A DNA stretch of 64,000 bases from Stictocephala bisonia (lineage: Eukaryota; Arthropoda; Insecta; Hemiptera; Membracidae): the NCBI GenBank assembly GCA_035578905.1, contig JAQJVL010000254.1:954001-1018000 (forward strand), read 5' to 3'. Position 1 is the first letter of the stretch, and each line of letters opens with the position of its first letter. Under the pieces are notes generated by a model that was given only the letters and a program-made list of their open reading frames with translations, was not told the origin of the DNA and did not search any database. Of the stretch, positions 13,029-25,224 are shown piece after piece. The position numbers and the translations under genes were made by a program.

Positions 13029-13198
13029 CCAAAATCTTTTTCTTTTTATCACACTGGCTTCGACCCAGGTAGTCGCATTATTTTATGTTACAGTTTCCAT
13101 TTTCATTAATTATTCAGTTTCTTGATATATATTACTATTATTATCACTGTAACCTTTTATAGATGACGTTTGTAACACAATGTGTATTGTTTTATTAC

Positions 13199-13204
13199 AA
13201 TAAA
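13199..13204 (+). terminator. Polyadenylation signal of the LINE
   Basis: AATAAA about 170 bp after the ORF stop and just before the ATT-repeat tail. Confidence 0.6.
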
Positions 13205-13236
13205 GAAATTATTATTATTATTATTATTGTTATGCT

Positions 13237-13246
13237 GTAAATCCTT
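13237..13246. repeat. Target-site duplication, right copy
   Basis: Exact copy of 9929-9938 directly after the LINE tail. Confidence 0.85.
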
Positions 13247-14515
13247 TCCCACGCACACACAAAGCAGACGGTACTACTAACACCACACATTCACGCACAG
13301 TGTCTTCACGTATACAGTTAACCATTCCACTCGCACGTACAAGGCTGATGGTAGCAATATTACATTTAAACCATAGTGTGCTTCACGTATGCTGTTAACC
13401 CTTCCACTCACACGTACAATTCTGATAGTAGCAATATCACAATTGAACACATAGTGTGCTTCTCGTCTGCTTTTAACACTTCCACTCGCACGTACAAGGC
13501 TGATGGTAGCAATATCACATTTTAACACATAGTATGCTTCTCGTCTGCTGTTAACCCTTACACTCACACGTACAAGGGTGATGGTAGCAATATCACATTT
13601 AAACACATAGTGTGCTTCACGTATGATGTTAATCCTTCCTCTCGCACGTACAAGACTGATGGTAGTAATATCACACTTTAACACATAGTGTGCTTCTCGT
13701 CTGCTGTTAACCCTTCTACTCGCACGTACAAAAGTGATGGTAGCAATATCACATTTGAACACATAATGTGCTTCACGTATACAGTTAACTCTTCCACTCG
13801 CACGTACAAGGGTGATGGCAGCAAAATCACATTTTAACTCATAGTGTGCTTCTCGTCTGCTGATAACCCTTCCACTCGTACGTACAAGGCTGATGGCAGC
13901 AATATCACATTTTAACTCATAGTGTGCTTCTCGTCTGCTGATAACCCTTCCACTCGTACGTACAAGGCTGATGGCAGCAATATCACATTTTAACACATAG
14001 TGTGCTTCTCGTCTGATGTTAATCCTTCCACTCGCACGTACAAGGGTGATGGTAGCAATATCACATTTTAACTCATAGTGTGCTTCTCGTCTGCTGATAA
14101 CCCTTCCACTCGTACGTACAAGGCTGATGGCAGCAATATCACATTTTAACACATAGTGTGCTTCTCGTCTGATTTTAATCCTTCCACTCGCACGTACAAG
14201 GCTTATGGTAGCAATATCACATTTGAACACATAGTGTGCTTCTCGTCTGCTGTTAATCCTTCCACTCGCACGTACAAGGGTGATGGTAGCAATATCACAT
14301 TTTAACTCATAGTGTGCTTCTCGTCTGCTGATAACCCTTCCACTCGTACGTACAAGGCTGATGGCAGCAATATCACATTTTAACACATAGTGTGCTTCTC
14401 GTCTGATGTTAATCCTTCCACTCGCACGTACAAGGTTTATGGTAGCAATATCACATTTGAACACATAGTGTGCTTCTCGTCTGCTGTTAATTGGTGCTTC
14501 TCGTCTGCTGAAAAA
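13247..14515. repeat. 78-bp satellite, block B (about 16 units)
   Basis: Units of 78 bp with anchors cgcacgtacaaggctgatgg, agcaatatcacattt and catagtgtgcttctcgtct. The unit aligns in register with block A (catagtgtgc, cttcaac/ttaaccc, cacgtaca), so both are one family that diverged into two subfamilies. A 395-codon minus-strand frame (13277-14464) of 26-residue repeats follows from the 78-bp period; block A has a stop in the equivalent frame. Confidence 0.93.
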
Positions 14516-15146
14516 GGTAGTGCAATAAATTTTCGGTGAGATAATTCTTTCCCAATTTTATAATCAAAATCAGTTAATGTACCTTCCCTTGGGACAGGAA
14601 AAATACAATAAAAGTTTTTTTTGAATACTACAATAGAACTTGAGGTCTTATGAAGTGGTGATTTCACTGATTTTAAATTAACTACCAGACAAAACCTTTC
14701 AAAGGACAAATTAAAAATTTTATGACTTAGATTTTTTCACACAACTGAAGGGCTTAACATGTGATAATCAAACAAATATTTACAATTTTAAAGATTAAAA
14801 AGAGGTATTTTTTAATCTTTAAAATAGTAAATAGTATTTTTTTTATTAAAAACTTGTTAATCATTTCTTTAGTTGTGTGTAAAAAACGTAGTTATAAAAA
14901 AATGTAATTTGTTCTTTGAAAGGTTTTGTCTTGTAGTTGATTTAAAATCAGCTAAATTCACCACTTAATAAGGCCACAAGTTCTAATGTAGTGGTTAAAC
15001 AAAATTTTGCTGTACTTTTCCTGTTTCAATAGAAGGTACATTAACAAATTTTGACAATAAAATTGGGAAATAATTAACTCACCGAAAACCGATAGAGTAC
15101 TACCATTGATTTTACTATACATAGAGTAAAATCAATGGTACTACCT
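14516..15146. mobile_element. Foldback element inserted in the satellite
   Basis: Long imperfect inverted repeats: the left arm (about 14516-14760) pairs with the right arm (about 14860-15114). Examples are ttttcggtgag at 14530 against ctcaccgaaaa at 15078, and aaaacctttcaaag at 14691 against ctttgaaaggtttt at 14915. The loop contains a smaller palindrome (14785-14825), and a further palindrome sits at about 15109-15142. No coding region. 78-bp satellite lies on both sides, so the element landed in the array. Confidence 0.75.
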
Positions 15147-15220
15147 TGTACTCGCACATACAAGCCTGACGGACGGTAGCAACATCACATTCCCACACTG
15201 TGCTTTACATGTGCTCTTAT
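15147..15220. repeat. 78-bp satellite, last remnant
   Basis: One diverged unit (ctcgcacatacaagcctgac, agcaacatcacattc) resumes after the foldback element, about 11 bp short of the expected register, and then decays. Confidence 0.7.
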
Positions 15221-17225
15221 GCCATACCTATATGCTAAAACTTTGTCGTATGTATATCTAACTCTTTATGTACCACCCCCTAAACATGTTTTTCTTGATG
15301 TTACTGTGAAGTCATAAAAAAATAAAATAGTATAAGAAAATGGTAACCATTTTATGGATTATGATTTCAATAAATACAACAACAAATCATTTGTCCAGTG
15401 TATTTTAAAAAAACCAACAGTACAGTATTGCTCATGTTTTCCATGTGAGTAGGCTAAATAGGAATGGTACAACAAGTTTAACCACTTTTTCAATTTTAAT
15501 TTGTATCAATACAGAAGGATTTTCATTGTTCGATAACGTTTCCATTATAAAAGGAAACAATATTTTTTCATTTTCTTGTTATAGAATTTAGCATTTAGGC
15601 ACCTAATTATACTAATATTTGTTGTTCTTTTAAATTAAAACATATTTTTATAACAACCTTTAAATTTTTCAATTTAACTTGCAAAATATTTTCTTTAGGC
15701 CCACTCGATAGATTAACGGATTAATAGTTTCACAGGTCACTTATAATACTTCTATCGTTTGTAAAACAGCTTATGTCACTGAGGTCTCTATGATTTGAAC
15801 GGAGGACGTATACTTGTCTGGCTTTCCTCTAGTTGCCAATTTTTGGTCCATACATACTATATACTGTACATATTTACTTTATTTGCAATTCCGCAACTCT
15901 ATTCTTTACGTGTACCTTGAACAACGATGGCAGTACCCTAATCGTTATATACTGGCGGCGTTTCAAAAAATTGCTACGTTTCAAAGAAACAATGAACTTC
16001 GATTGTGTCGAATGTTATATATTAGGATGAATCACTGCTACCTCTGTGATACTATCGCTATAATTATGATATGTAAATAATACTGAACTTTATTTTGATC
16101 ACTACAATCATGTAATTTATACCAGAAATTAGATAACCAGTGTTTATACAAAGGCCATAAAAGCCCTTTGATCAAAGCCTTTACACCCACTGATTCACAT
16201 TAATTAGCTAATTATAAAGCGGAGCATATATGAATGTTAAAGTAGTGTTACTGTATTTTATGAATATATAAATACACTTAACTTATTTGTTTCAACAACA
16301 TGTAGATATTGAATGAGAAATCGAAACATACTAAACAAAGGCAATGTTGTTTTTAAAATAATTATTTGATTTTAGTACTGTTAAAATTATTTTCTTTATT
16401 TGATCTAAATTACATTTACGTTTAGTAACTATTGATCATTTAAAATATATTATTTAAAGAGACAGTAAATTGTGATTAAACATATTTTTTTTGGCAGGCT
16501 TCAACGGCGTTGGATTATAAAGTTCTAATAAAAATAGAGCAAATTAACTATTTTTTTTAAACCTTATAAAGTAGGCACTGAAATATATTTTTCAAATTAA
16601 TGCAATTTCATCGTATCTTAAGATAAATCACCGTGTTTTGCCTTTTCTCTTGTATGAACATACATTCAATTCAATTTAGTTCAATATTTTATTGAAACTC
16701 CTTTCGTTTAGCCTCTACCTGTTATATTTAGGCACATGGGCTGATTTTATGTGCTCGTTTGATTAAGAAACTAGCATACATTTACATGAAAATAATGTCA
16801 AATAGGACAATTATTTTAACATTATTAAAATTGAGATAAAAGTTTTATCTTAACAAACGTGATATTTATGAATTTAACACAATTACAATATTTACCAACT
16901 GTTGTTTAACTACTTCAAATTACTAAGCAGTAAAATTACTAAGCAGTAAAACTGTGCTAACTTATGACATTTTTTTACTCATTTTTACAAATGTAGTTGT
17001 TTACTGTGTGTTTAGTAACTTAAAATATACATCTACATATCAATGGTAAGTGTAAATAATAATGTTAATGTTAGGAAAAACAATAAAATTATTTATAAAA
17101 TAGTGCATGGAAATATTTATCAACACATTAAAAACAAAATGTTCGTTAATTTTGAGTAAAGCAACCGACATTGCTGTCCGATTAAGTAATTTGAAATAAT
17201 TACCCTTTCATATAATTAAAATGCA
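15221..17225. other. AT-rich stretch, no gene supported
   Basis: Short overlapping frames at 15814-16080 match nothing I recognise. A 16-bp direct duplication (actaagcagtaaaa) lies near 16922-16950. Otherwise nothing was seen. Confidence 0.55.
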
Positions 17226-18056
17226 TTTAAAAAAAGATACTAATGTTGCGAGAACGTACAATCTTAGCTTTTTTAAAACAAACCAATAAATAAACATTAT
17301 TATATGTAGGCCCTACCCTTGTACGTACTTTTTTCAAACAAACCAATAAATTAACATTATTATATGTAGGCCCTAACCTTTTACGTACATTTTTCAAAAA
17401 AACGACTAAATAAACATCATTATATATAGGCCCTACCCTTGTACGTACATTTGTCAAACAAACCAATAAATTAACATTATTATATGTAGGGCCTACCCAT
17501 TTACGTACATTTTTCAAACAAACCAATAAATTAACATTATTATATGTATGGCCTACCCATTTACGTACATTTTTCAAACAAACCAATAAATTAACATTAT
17601 TATATGTAGGGCCTACCCATTTACGTACATTTTTCAAACAAACCAATAAATTAACATTATTATATGTAGGGCCTACCCATTTACGTACATTTTTCAAACA
17701 AACCAATAAATTAACATTATTATATGTAGGGCCTACCCATTTACGTACATTTTTCAAACAAACCAATAAATTAACATTATTATATGTAGGGCCTACCCAT
17801 TTACGTACATTTTTCAAACAAACCAATAAATAAACATTATTATATGTAGGCCCTACCCTTGTACGTGCATTTTTCAAACAAACCAATAAATGAACATTAT
17901 TATATCTAGGCCCTACCCATTTACGTACATTTTTCAAATAAACCAATAAATGAACATTATTATATGTAGGCCCTACACTTGTACGTACATTTTTCAAACA
18001 AACCAATAAATTAACATTATTAATATGTAGGCCCTACCCTTGAACGTACATTTTTC
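17226..18056. repeat. 60-bp tandem array, about 14 units
   Basis: Units of 60 bp with anchors aaaccaataaattaacatta and ttacgtacatttttcaaac. The central six units (17461-17820) are nearly identical and the outer ones more diverged. A 259-codon minus-strand frame spans the array because 60 is divisible by three; it has no unique sequence and I treat it as non-genic. Confidence 0.95.
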
Positions 18057-18518
18057 ACTAAAAAATTTCAATCTCCGTCAGGCCTTAGTTGGTTAAAAGC
18101 GAATATTCCAACACCAAATTAACCAATCTTCAAATATGTTTTCGTAACTTATTGACCAGTTCGGATTTTTTACTTCAAAATTAAATTACTAAATATAAAT
18201 GTAGCCTATACTTTCGTAAGCTTAATTTGTCGGTTAAACGTTAAATAAGATGAACAGTAAATTAAAAGTACATTTCCTTAACTTGTAATGTAACTAAGTT
18301 TTTACTCTACATAAAAACCCTACGTATATAAGCATATGCATAATATATACAAACGCATACAGAAAAATGTACTATAAAATATTTAATAACTAAATATTTT
18401 GTATTACAGAAAACTTGAATAAGCGTCCTTCGATCTAATAACGTTATTAAAATTCCAAATAATTTATTAACCAAATACAGTTTTCTGAAAACAAGTTTTG
18501 ATGGTGTAATTAATCATA

Positions 18519-18892
18519 TAGAAAGTAATAAACTAGTGGTAAAATCCACTATAGACCTGTTTGATTTAAATGTACTCAATTAATTTGTATTATTTGTTTT
18601 GACATATTTTATACGCAAAGCAGTAATCATCAAACAAAATGATAATTTCTCTCCTCAGTAACGGATTAATTAGAATTTTTCTATTGTTGAACTATATAAT
18701 ATTGTTCAACTATATAGCTCAACAACAGAAAAATTCTAATTCATCCATTACTGAGGAGAGAAATTATCATTTTGTTTGATGATTACTGCTTTGCGTATAA
18801 AATATGTAAAAACAAATAATACAAATTAATTGAGTACATTTAAATCAATCAGGCCTATAATGGTTTTTACCACTAGTTCATAATTTTCTATA
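18519..18892. mobile_element. Near-perfect 370-bp hairpin (foldback MITE)
   Basis: The arms 18519-18698 and about 18706-18892 are complementary over about 180 bp with few mismatches, for example aaactagtggtaaaa at about 18530 against ttttaccactagttc at 18865. The short spacer near 18700 is itself rich in attgttcaactatata. No coding potential. High arm identity means recent origin or ongoing arm homogenisation. Confidence 0.8.
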
Positions 18893-21800
18893 ATATATAT
18901 AAACTTACACTTTATAATTAATTTAATATCAAAATATATGTACAAAATATTCCGGAAACTGCACTAGTAATATTTATACTAAATTATTAAAGAGATTGTT
19001 TGTATAGTCCTACTATTCTGATATAATATTACTTAATAAAAAGTTAACTGTGAGGTAGCTATAATCATTTATTAAGTTGTAATAATGCTTCAATTAATTA
19101 TTTTACAATCAATTATTTGATTACATTAATTAATATTTATTAAAGTTTTTTTTCTTTTTTAATGCACTTCTTACCTTGAAAAAGTCCAAAAAACAACACC
19201 ACAAAAATCCAATAATTCCGAAGCAATACGTTTTATTAGAAGTCACTGCTATCACTACACGCCGGTCCGCGAACGCTCTAGGAAGACGCACAGACTTAGT
19301 GAAGTCGGAGACAGGACTGAGGGAGCGCGGTACGGGCAGCGCTGTGGGCGGCGGCGCGGCCAACTACACCTCTCCGGCAATATTCACTTCCTCTAGTTAT
19401 ACCTCTACATACGCCTGGTATATGGATCAGACAGGCATATAATCTGCCAGAATTACACTCTCAGGAAGGTCCAGGATTACGACTGGACTCATTAGGGATA
19501 TAACGTACGGCCAGAGTGGGTGGGAGGGTGGACAGATCTCCTGGTGTAATCGGCAGGGATTTCGATCGTTAATAATGTCGATATAAAACTGAGGATTTGT
19601 CTCATCGTGGAAGTAACGCCAGATGTGCCCTAGGCCTGGAGGGGAAGTTGGGCACAGCAATGAATTTGGATATAGAAAGATTTTGACTTGTCTATTTAAC
19701 AGTAGTTTAAATACGGAAGATCTGTCTTTAGTTGAACAATCATAATATTGAGAGATATATAGGCCTAATATATAGTGTCTGGATGACTCAATTTTTATTT
19801 TATAATTTTGGAATTTTAATAATTTATTCCCTATAAACTCAAATGTAGTGGTGCACTATTGTATAAAAAGCAACAAGATAATATTTTAGATTATACATTG
19901 GCTAACACCACATCTGTCATATATTTGATATAATTGTACTGTCTCAAATATATTGAGACAATAACAAATATATTGAATAAGATAATAACAAATATATTGA
20001 ATAAGATAACAATGAAATTTTATCTCATCTTAATATTGCGCGACCATGCTGTAAATATTATGAGGTTATCGTGAACTGTCGTATTATCTCTACTCATTTT
20101 ATCATTGTTTCTAACTATTGTGTTTAAGTACCTTTTAGGCTACGTATGTAAGAACTAGAATATTGCTTTTTAACATTTGGACAAGTAAAAATTGTTGTAA
20201 AATAATTTAACATTCAATTTTGAGTTCAAGTAAATAAACAAAAAGACTTACCATATGTTTTTTTATTGTTTCATATAAGCATCTATTTTGTGAATACAAA
20301 TAAGTAGGCCCTACACAGTAAAATATTTTTCATAAGTACAAAACTCAATATTTCTAGTTTTAAGCTTGAAATTCACTTAAAACTTGTTGACACAAGCTTA
20401 AACGGTCTCAACACCAAATATTTATTGAATAATGAATATGAAGTATTATATAGAATCATATAATAAAGTCAATATAGAATCATGAACTTAAATTATACTC
20501 TTTAGAAACATAAGTTGCATTTAAATTATAGGAAATTGAATAATAAACCATTTTCGTATTTTCAATTCGAGTTTTTAAACTTACTTTTGATGGTTCCATT
20601 ATGATCGTGTCTACGGCAGATTGGTACGTTATATGTATAGTACAATATAATCCTAGATCAACGTACATTCATAAAATAACACTTCATCTATTCAAAAATA
20701 CATCATATAACAGCATAGTAATCATAGTGCTGATGACGGTAATCATGGATGTCATCTGATGTCAACAGATTGTTCGTAACCCTCCAATAATTTACGTTGA
20801 TGATTTTATGGTAAATCATCTGATACCAACTAGTTTTTCGTAACACGTGTCTTAAAATAGGGGTTAAATTTCACGAAGACATGTAGACTTTGTTAGCTCA
20901 TTTTAAATGTGGAAATAAAGATATTCTTATCCAAACATAGGTCTGGAAATGCTTCGATAGTGTGTCAGGGCTAGTGACAGATTTTGCCCAGAATTTAGTA
21001 CTCTGGATTAAATAAGGTCATTCAGGAGTGTTGGAAAGGTAAATTCAATAGTTTCTCATGGTTTTTAACCCGGAAAATTGAATGAAACATGTCTTAAAAA
21101 TAGATGATGGATAAGTTTTGGGAAAATCTGTGACAAATAAAAAAAAAATTGGAGTGAAAAAAGTTTCCTGCTTTTGGCATCAAGAACTTTCTTATTTAAC
21201 CACTAACATATATAGTTTTGAAATGAATATTTAAAGACATTATTAATCTACTGATGTTCGGTTCGTTGAATTTTTATTTATTGCAGTACAAAGGACAATT
21301 AACTGGGAATAATTTAGACCTATTTAATATGATTAGAGTACATTTAAAAGTGTCTTCTTTGATATCTAAAATTGTTTATATTCGTTTAAATCTTGCTCTA
21401 GTTGTTTTTCGTAGTTCAAGACGTATCTCCTTTAACTGCGTAAAGGCTTCATTAAATACGCCCAAGCAGCGACTCACGGGAATTTACTTTGACCTTGTTA
21501 ACATTCTCCTCTATCCCCATCCCCATAAGCAGTGATCCAGTGGTGGCTGACCTGGTGACTTTGGTAGCTAGTTTATAGGAGCCCCACGACCGTTCCATAA
21601 TTTTGAAACTTTTGATTTCAGTAGGTGGAAACGAACTTTGGCAAATGCGGTGGGACGCCATCATTTTGTGGAAGTGCATCTAGCGTAGCGTTGCAAGAGC
21701 AACATCTTTAAAACGTTTTGGTATTTGTTACTATGGAAACTGTAAGTGTGCCTTACGTAATAAGCTCTTGGAACATTAACAGTCCAATCAGCTACATGAA

Positions 21801-22442
21801 TAATTAGTGCTAAATCTTTATTGCGTGAGGGTTCAATTTGGCCCATAAATGTTGATTTCTTTAATTGTTATACCATCATGCGTGTAATGATTTGAATGTG
21901 TGACTTAGATTAGGAATTTAATAAGATTTAATTTAATTCAGTAACTCAACTTTTTTATTTAAATACAATAATTTTCATTAAACCTCAAGTGATTTCGTTA
22001 AATATCTTTAGATTAAACCTTTTCTGGATTACTTTACTATGCATTTTTCTCAGTAAAAACTCAATGAGTAGAACACCTACTCACTTTCTGTTCAAATTAA
22101 TATTTATCCTTTTATTTTTTAATCTGAAAACTATTTTTATTTATTGGTTAAACAAAAAAGTTCTCAATGTCCAAAATTGAAAAATTGTGTTTTCAATCAA
22201 TTTCTTTCAATTGTTACTGGTTTTATTAAAAACCTATTAACTTATAGAGTTGAACTTTTTTCATGCAATTTTACAGGCAAAAGCCCAAAAGAAATTATTT
22301 TGTTTTCCACTTAATTTAATTTTCCAGAATTCTAGGGAGGCTTTGTTTACTATAGCGTACCAAATTCTAGACAAAATCTTTTTCTAACCGTAACTCACTA
22401 ACGAAACCTTTCTGGACCTAAGTTTATGTAAGCATTTAGATA
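18893..22442. other. Unique DNA with a GC-rich island, no gene supported
   Basis: A GC-rich island at about 19250-19380 ends beside a good splice-donor-like word on the minus strand (gtaag, complement of 19170-19174), but the open frame there has no ATG and no recognisable product. Direct copies of aacaaatatattgaataaga lie near 19945-20000. A second moderately GC-rich patch lies at 21450-21850. No element ends were identified. Confidence 0.5.
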
Positions 22443-22475
22443 TGAAGAGGTCAGGGGAAAAATGTACTTTGTCCA
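22443..22475 (+). repeat. Left TIR of the DUF7869-like transposon
   Basis: 33 bp, perfectly complementary to 25225-25257. The two copies diverge at base 34 (T versus C) before a shared T run. Confidence 0.9.
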
Positions 22476-22549
22476 TTTTTTTTTTCATTATTGAGCTAGC
22501 AGCAAATATTTATTCCTTGAATTGTGTATTTTAACTGTGTTTAAATCAC

Positions 22550-22669
22550 CAGGGGAAAAACGTACTCTGTCCACCATTTACTGCATGTTTTAATTTTGGT
22601 GGTCAGGGGAAGAATGTACTTTGTCCAAACAGCTGGGGAACAATGTGCTCTGTCCAGCTGTTTACCGCC
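22550..22669 (+). repeat. Subterminal repeats, left end
   Basis: Three variants of the TIR core ggggaa-aatgtactttgtcc lie at about 22552, 22605 and 22643 in the same orientation as the left TIR. A further copy in the opposite orientation lies at the right end (about 25008-25031). Repeated subterminal motifs are typical transposase-binding sites. Confidence 0.75.
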
Positions 22670-22789
22670 AGTTCCAGTTGAATGAAGTAGTGGCATTGAG
22701 GTTATGTTTAGTTTTATTCAGTACTAAGAGTGTAATGTTGTGTTTACTGTGAATTTGTGTTGGTGTTTAACCACAATTGGCCTACAGCC

Positions 22790-24823
22790 ATGGATGCTGG
22801 TACTGTAGGTGAAGATTACCTACATGAATCAGGTAACCCTAAGAAAAGAAAGTTTTATGGTAGAATGAAAGATGCTGCTAAGCGACTTCTAGCTCAGTCT
22901 TTCGAACTAGGTGAAAAATGCATGTGCAAACGATTTAAATGTTTTGATATTATATCAGAAAAAGAGCAGACACCTTTTAAGCAATTTCAATGAAATTGGT
23001 GCAACAAGCAAAGAACCATGGAATGCTCAGGCCTCCTATCTATCAGGCTTAATAACTGTTTTGCCAGTAGTTAGGCGTAGATCGAGAGCTGGTGACGACA
23101 ATCCACGCTCCCACGACTGTAGTTTTTCTTATAGAGTTAGAATAACTTCTGATTCAGGCACAACTGATGTACAAGTATGTAAGAAAGCTTTTATAGCGTT
23201 GCATGGGTTAACAAAAAGATGTCTTGATACAATTCAAAAGTCACTCAAAATTTATGGAGTTTCGCCTAGAGATACCCGAGGCAAGCACAAAAATCGTCCT
23301 CATAAGCTTAAGCCTTATCAGGTCGAAAGTGTCTGTAACCATATAAAATCTTTCAAAGGAAGATTAAGCCATTATAGTATTGAAAAGACTAAAAAGGTAT
23401 ACCTGCCTGAGGAGCTTAGTATTAAAAAAATGCACAGGATGTACAATACACAATGTAAGGAAAATAACAATTTAAGAGCTATGGTATCCAATGAAAGTTA
23501 TAGGACTATTCTGAACACCAGATTTAATGTATCGTTTGGTTATCGAAGATCTGACACCTGCTCAACTTGCGATATTTACAAAAAAACAAAAACAAAAGAA
23601 CTTGAAACTAACATAAATAGTTTACCAAGCACGGCAGAAAAAGATTCAGCGTTGACAGAACTGAACAAAGTTCAAGTTCAACAAAAATTTCATTTAAAAA
23701 AGGCTGAAACGTTTTACACAAGGAAACGTAATGCTCGTAAGTTTTGCACAAATGTATCCAACTTTACTGAAGCCATATGCATGAATTTTCAACGCAATTT
23801 AAATGTGCCAAATATAACCACAAATGATGCTTATTATAGAAGAAAACTTGCCTTTTATATGTTTAATATTCACTACCTACCAACAAGAGACTCTCTGTTT
23901 TACTGCTACACAGAGGTGATTGGATGAAAAGGATCTAATGAGGTTGTATCCTTCTTAGATCACTACATAACTCAATGTCTTGATAACAATGTAAGAAGCC
24001 TATTAGTATTTTGTGACTCCTGTGGAGGTCAAAATAAAAACTTTACAGTATTCAAATATTTATATTATTTGGTGCATGTGAGAAAAAGGTTTGACAATGT
24101 GCAAGTAACCTTTCCTGTAAGGGGGCACTCCTACATGGAGTCAGATAGGAACATGGGAATTATAAAAACCAAAACTCCAGCTGAAATGCCACAGGACTGG
24201 ATAGAAGTGGTTGAAGTATCAAGGACTTCACCAGCCCCATTCAAAACCATAGAGGTCGATCAGGGACTTATTCTTAATTGGGTAAATTTTTTAGGCAGCA
24301 GTAATTTTGTCAAGAAATGCCCATTCAAAACTATGCCAATAAGAGAACTGAAGATAACTATCAGTGAGCCTAACAAAATACTTCATCGTGATACGTACAA
24401 TGGAGTTTGGACTTCTTCTACTGTCACATACCAGGATCAGGAGTCTATTGAAATACAACAGCCCTTTCCACAAGGACCAAATGAGTTTATACTGCCTCCA
24501 CGAGCATATGAAAGTAAGTAAAGAATAGTTTTACTAAAAATCCATTTTGTAGCATTTTTACATTATTACTATCTAGGAAATCAAAATTAAGAAAATTTTA
24601 TTGAAGTGATTGCAAGGTTAATTTAAAAAATGTAATTGCCCTATTATAAATCAATTACTTCAAAATATTTCGAAGGTTGATTCATTTTGTTATTACAGGT
24701 TTGCTGCCCATAACAGAAGAAAAATACAAAGATGTAAACCACTTAAAACAGTTCTGTATGAACGCAAGAGCCAAAGATTATTTCTCAAGTCTTCCACATG
24801 GAAAAAGGCCTAAGAAGAAATAA
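22790..24823 (+). pseudogene. DUF7869-like transposon protein, two-exon, lightly damaged
   Basis: Probable transposase of its element; the function is inferred. The start is taken at 22790 (gccATGg, Kozak-like). The first frame (22790 to about 22975) has a basic KKRK stretch and C-M-C-K-R-F-K-C-F residues. It shifts by one base near 22960-22985 into the main frame, which runs to 24513. That frame has one in-frame TGA at about 23925-23927, consistent with a decayed CGA codon. Motifs in order: DTCSTCDIY (near 23550), FYCYTEVIG, CDSCGGQNKN (near 24015) and FPVRGHSYMESDRNMG (near 24110). These match the acidic/Gly-Gln-Asn/His blocks I associate with DUF7869. A perfect donor GTAAGT at 24514 and an acceptor ending at 24698 define a 185-bp intron. 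The second exon reads in phase for 41 codons to TAA at 24821 and ends in a basic RPKKK tail. Total is about 615 residues. Two lesions make this copy non-autonomous. Confidence 0.8.
24514..24698 (+). other. Intron of the transposon gene
   Basis: GTAAGT at 24514 and a pyrimidine-rich acceptor (tattacag) ending at 24698. Joining them keeps the frame (codon split a|gt) and gives a sensible C terminus, while read-through stops within a few codons. Confidence 0.75.
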
Positions 24824-25224
24824 GACTGGAAAAATTAGAATGATTTTTATTTTCATTAATATATTTTTCAGTTATTGTACTCATAATATACATTGTAAAC
24901 ATATTTAAAGCTAATGTTAGTCTTTACAAACACTATTAAACTCACGTTCTACTGTAATATGGTGCGGTTTCATTTAATAGCATAGGTTAATCTTACTATA
25001 AATTAAGGGACAAAGAACATTTTTCCCCTGTAAAATTGATACTTGTGTTGAAAAATCCTACTTTACAAAGCAACACTTCTACTTAAAGTATATGATTTTC
25101 TATATTTATGTGACCTATTAGTTTACCTTGCTCAATATGAAAATTGGTTTAAGTTTCTAACAATTACAAAGGATTTATAGTGTTTTCAAATTTAAAATTG
25201 TTGTCCTGCAAAATTGAAAAAAAG

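Larger units (their letters stand above)
9939..13236 (+). mobile_element. 5'-truncated non-LTR retrotransposon (LINE) inserted in satellite
   Basis: A 3.3-kb element bounded by an exact 10-bp target duplication. It contains an endonuclease/reverse transcriptase ORF, a short 3' UTR, a polyadenylation signal and an ATT-repeat tail (about 13209-13229). No ORF1 (gag-like) is present, so the 5' part was lost at insertion, which is usual for target-primed reverse transcription. Removing the element and one duplicate restores a satellite unit in register. The RT blocks place it broadly among CR1/L2/Jockey-like LINEs; I cannot fix the clade. Confidence 0.92.

Noticed and set aside
13277..14464. 395-codon minus-strand frame made of 26-residue repeats
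   Set aside because: It is a consequence of the 78-bp period. It consists only of satellite units, and the aligned frame in block A contains a stop.
17227..18006. 259-codon minus-strand frame with 20-residue repeats
   Set aside because: It follows from the 60-bp period. There is no unique sequence, signal or domain.
19130..19363. Possible first exon on the minus strand with donor-like site
   Set aside because: The GC-rich context and gtaag donor are suggestive, but the frame has no ATG (it opens with TTG after a stop) and no recognisable product. The plus-strand frame there also opens with TTG.
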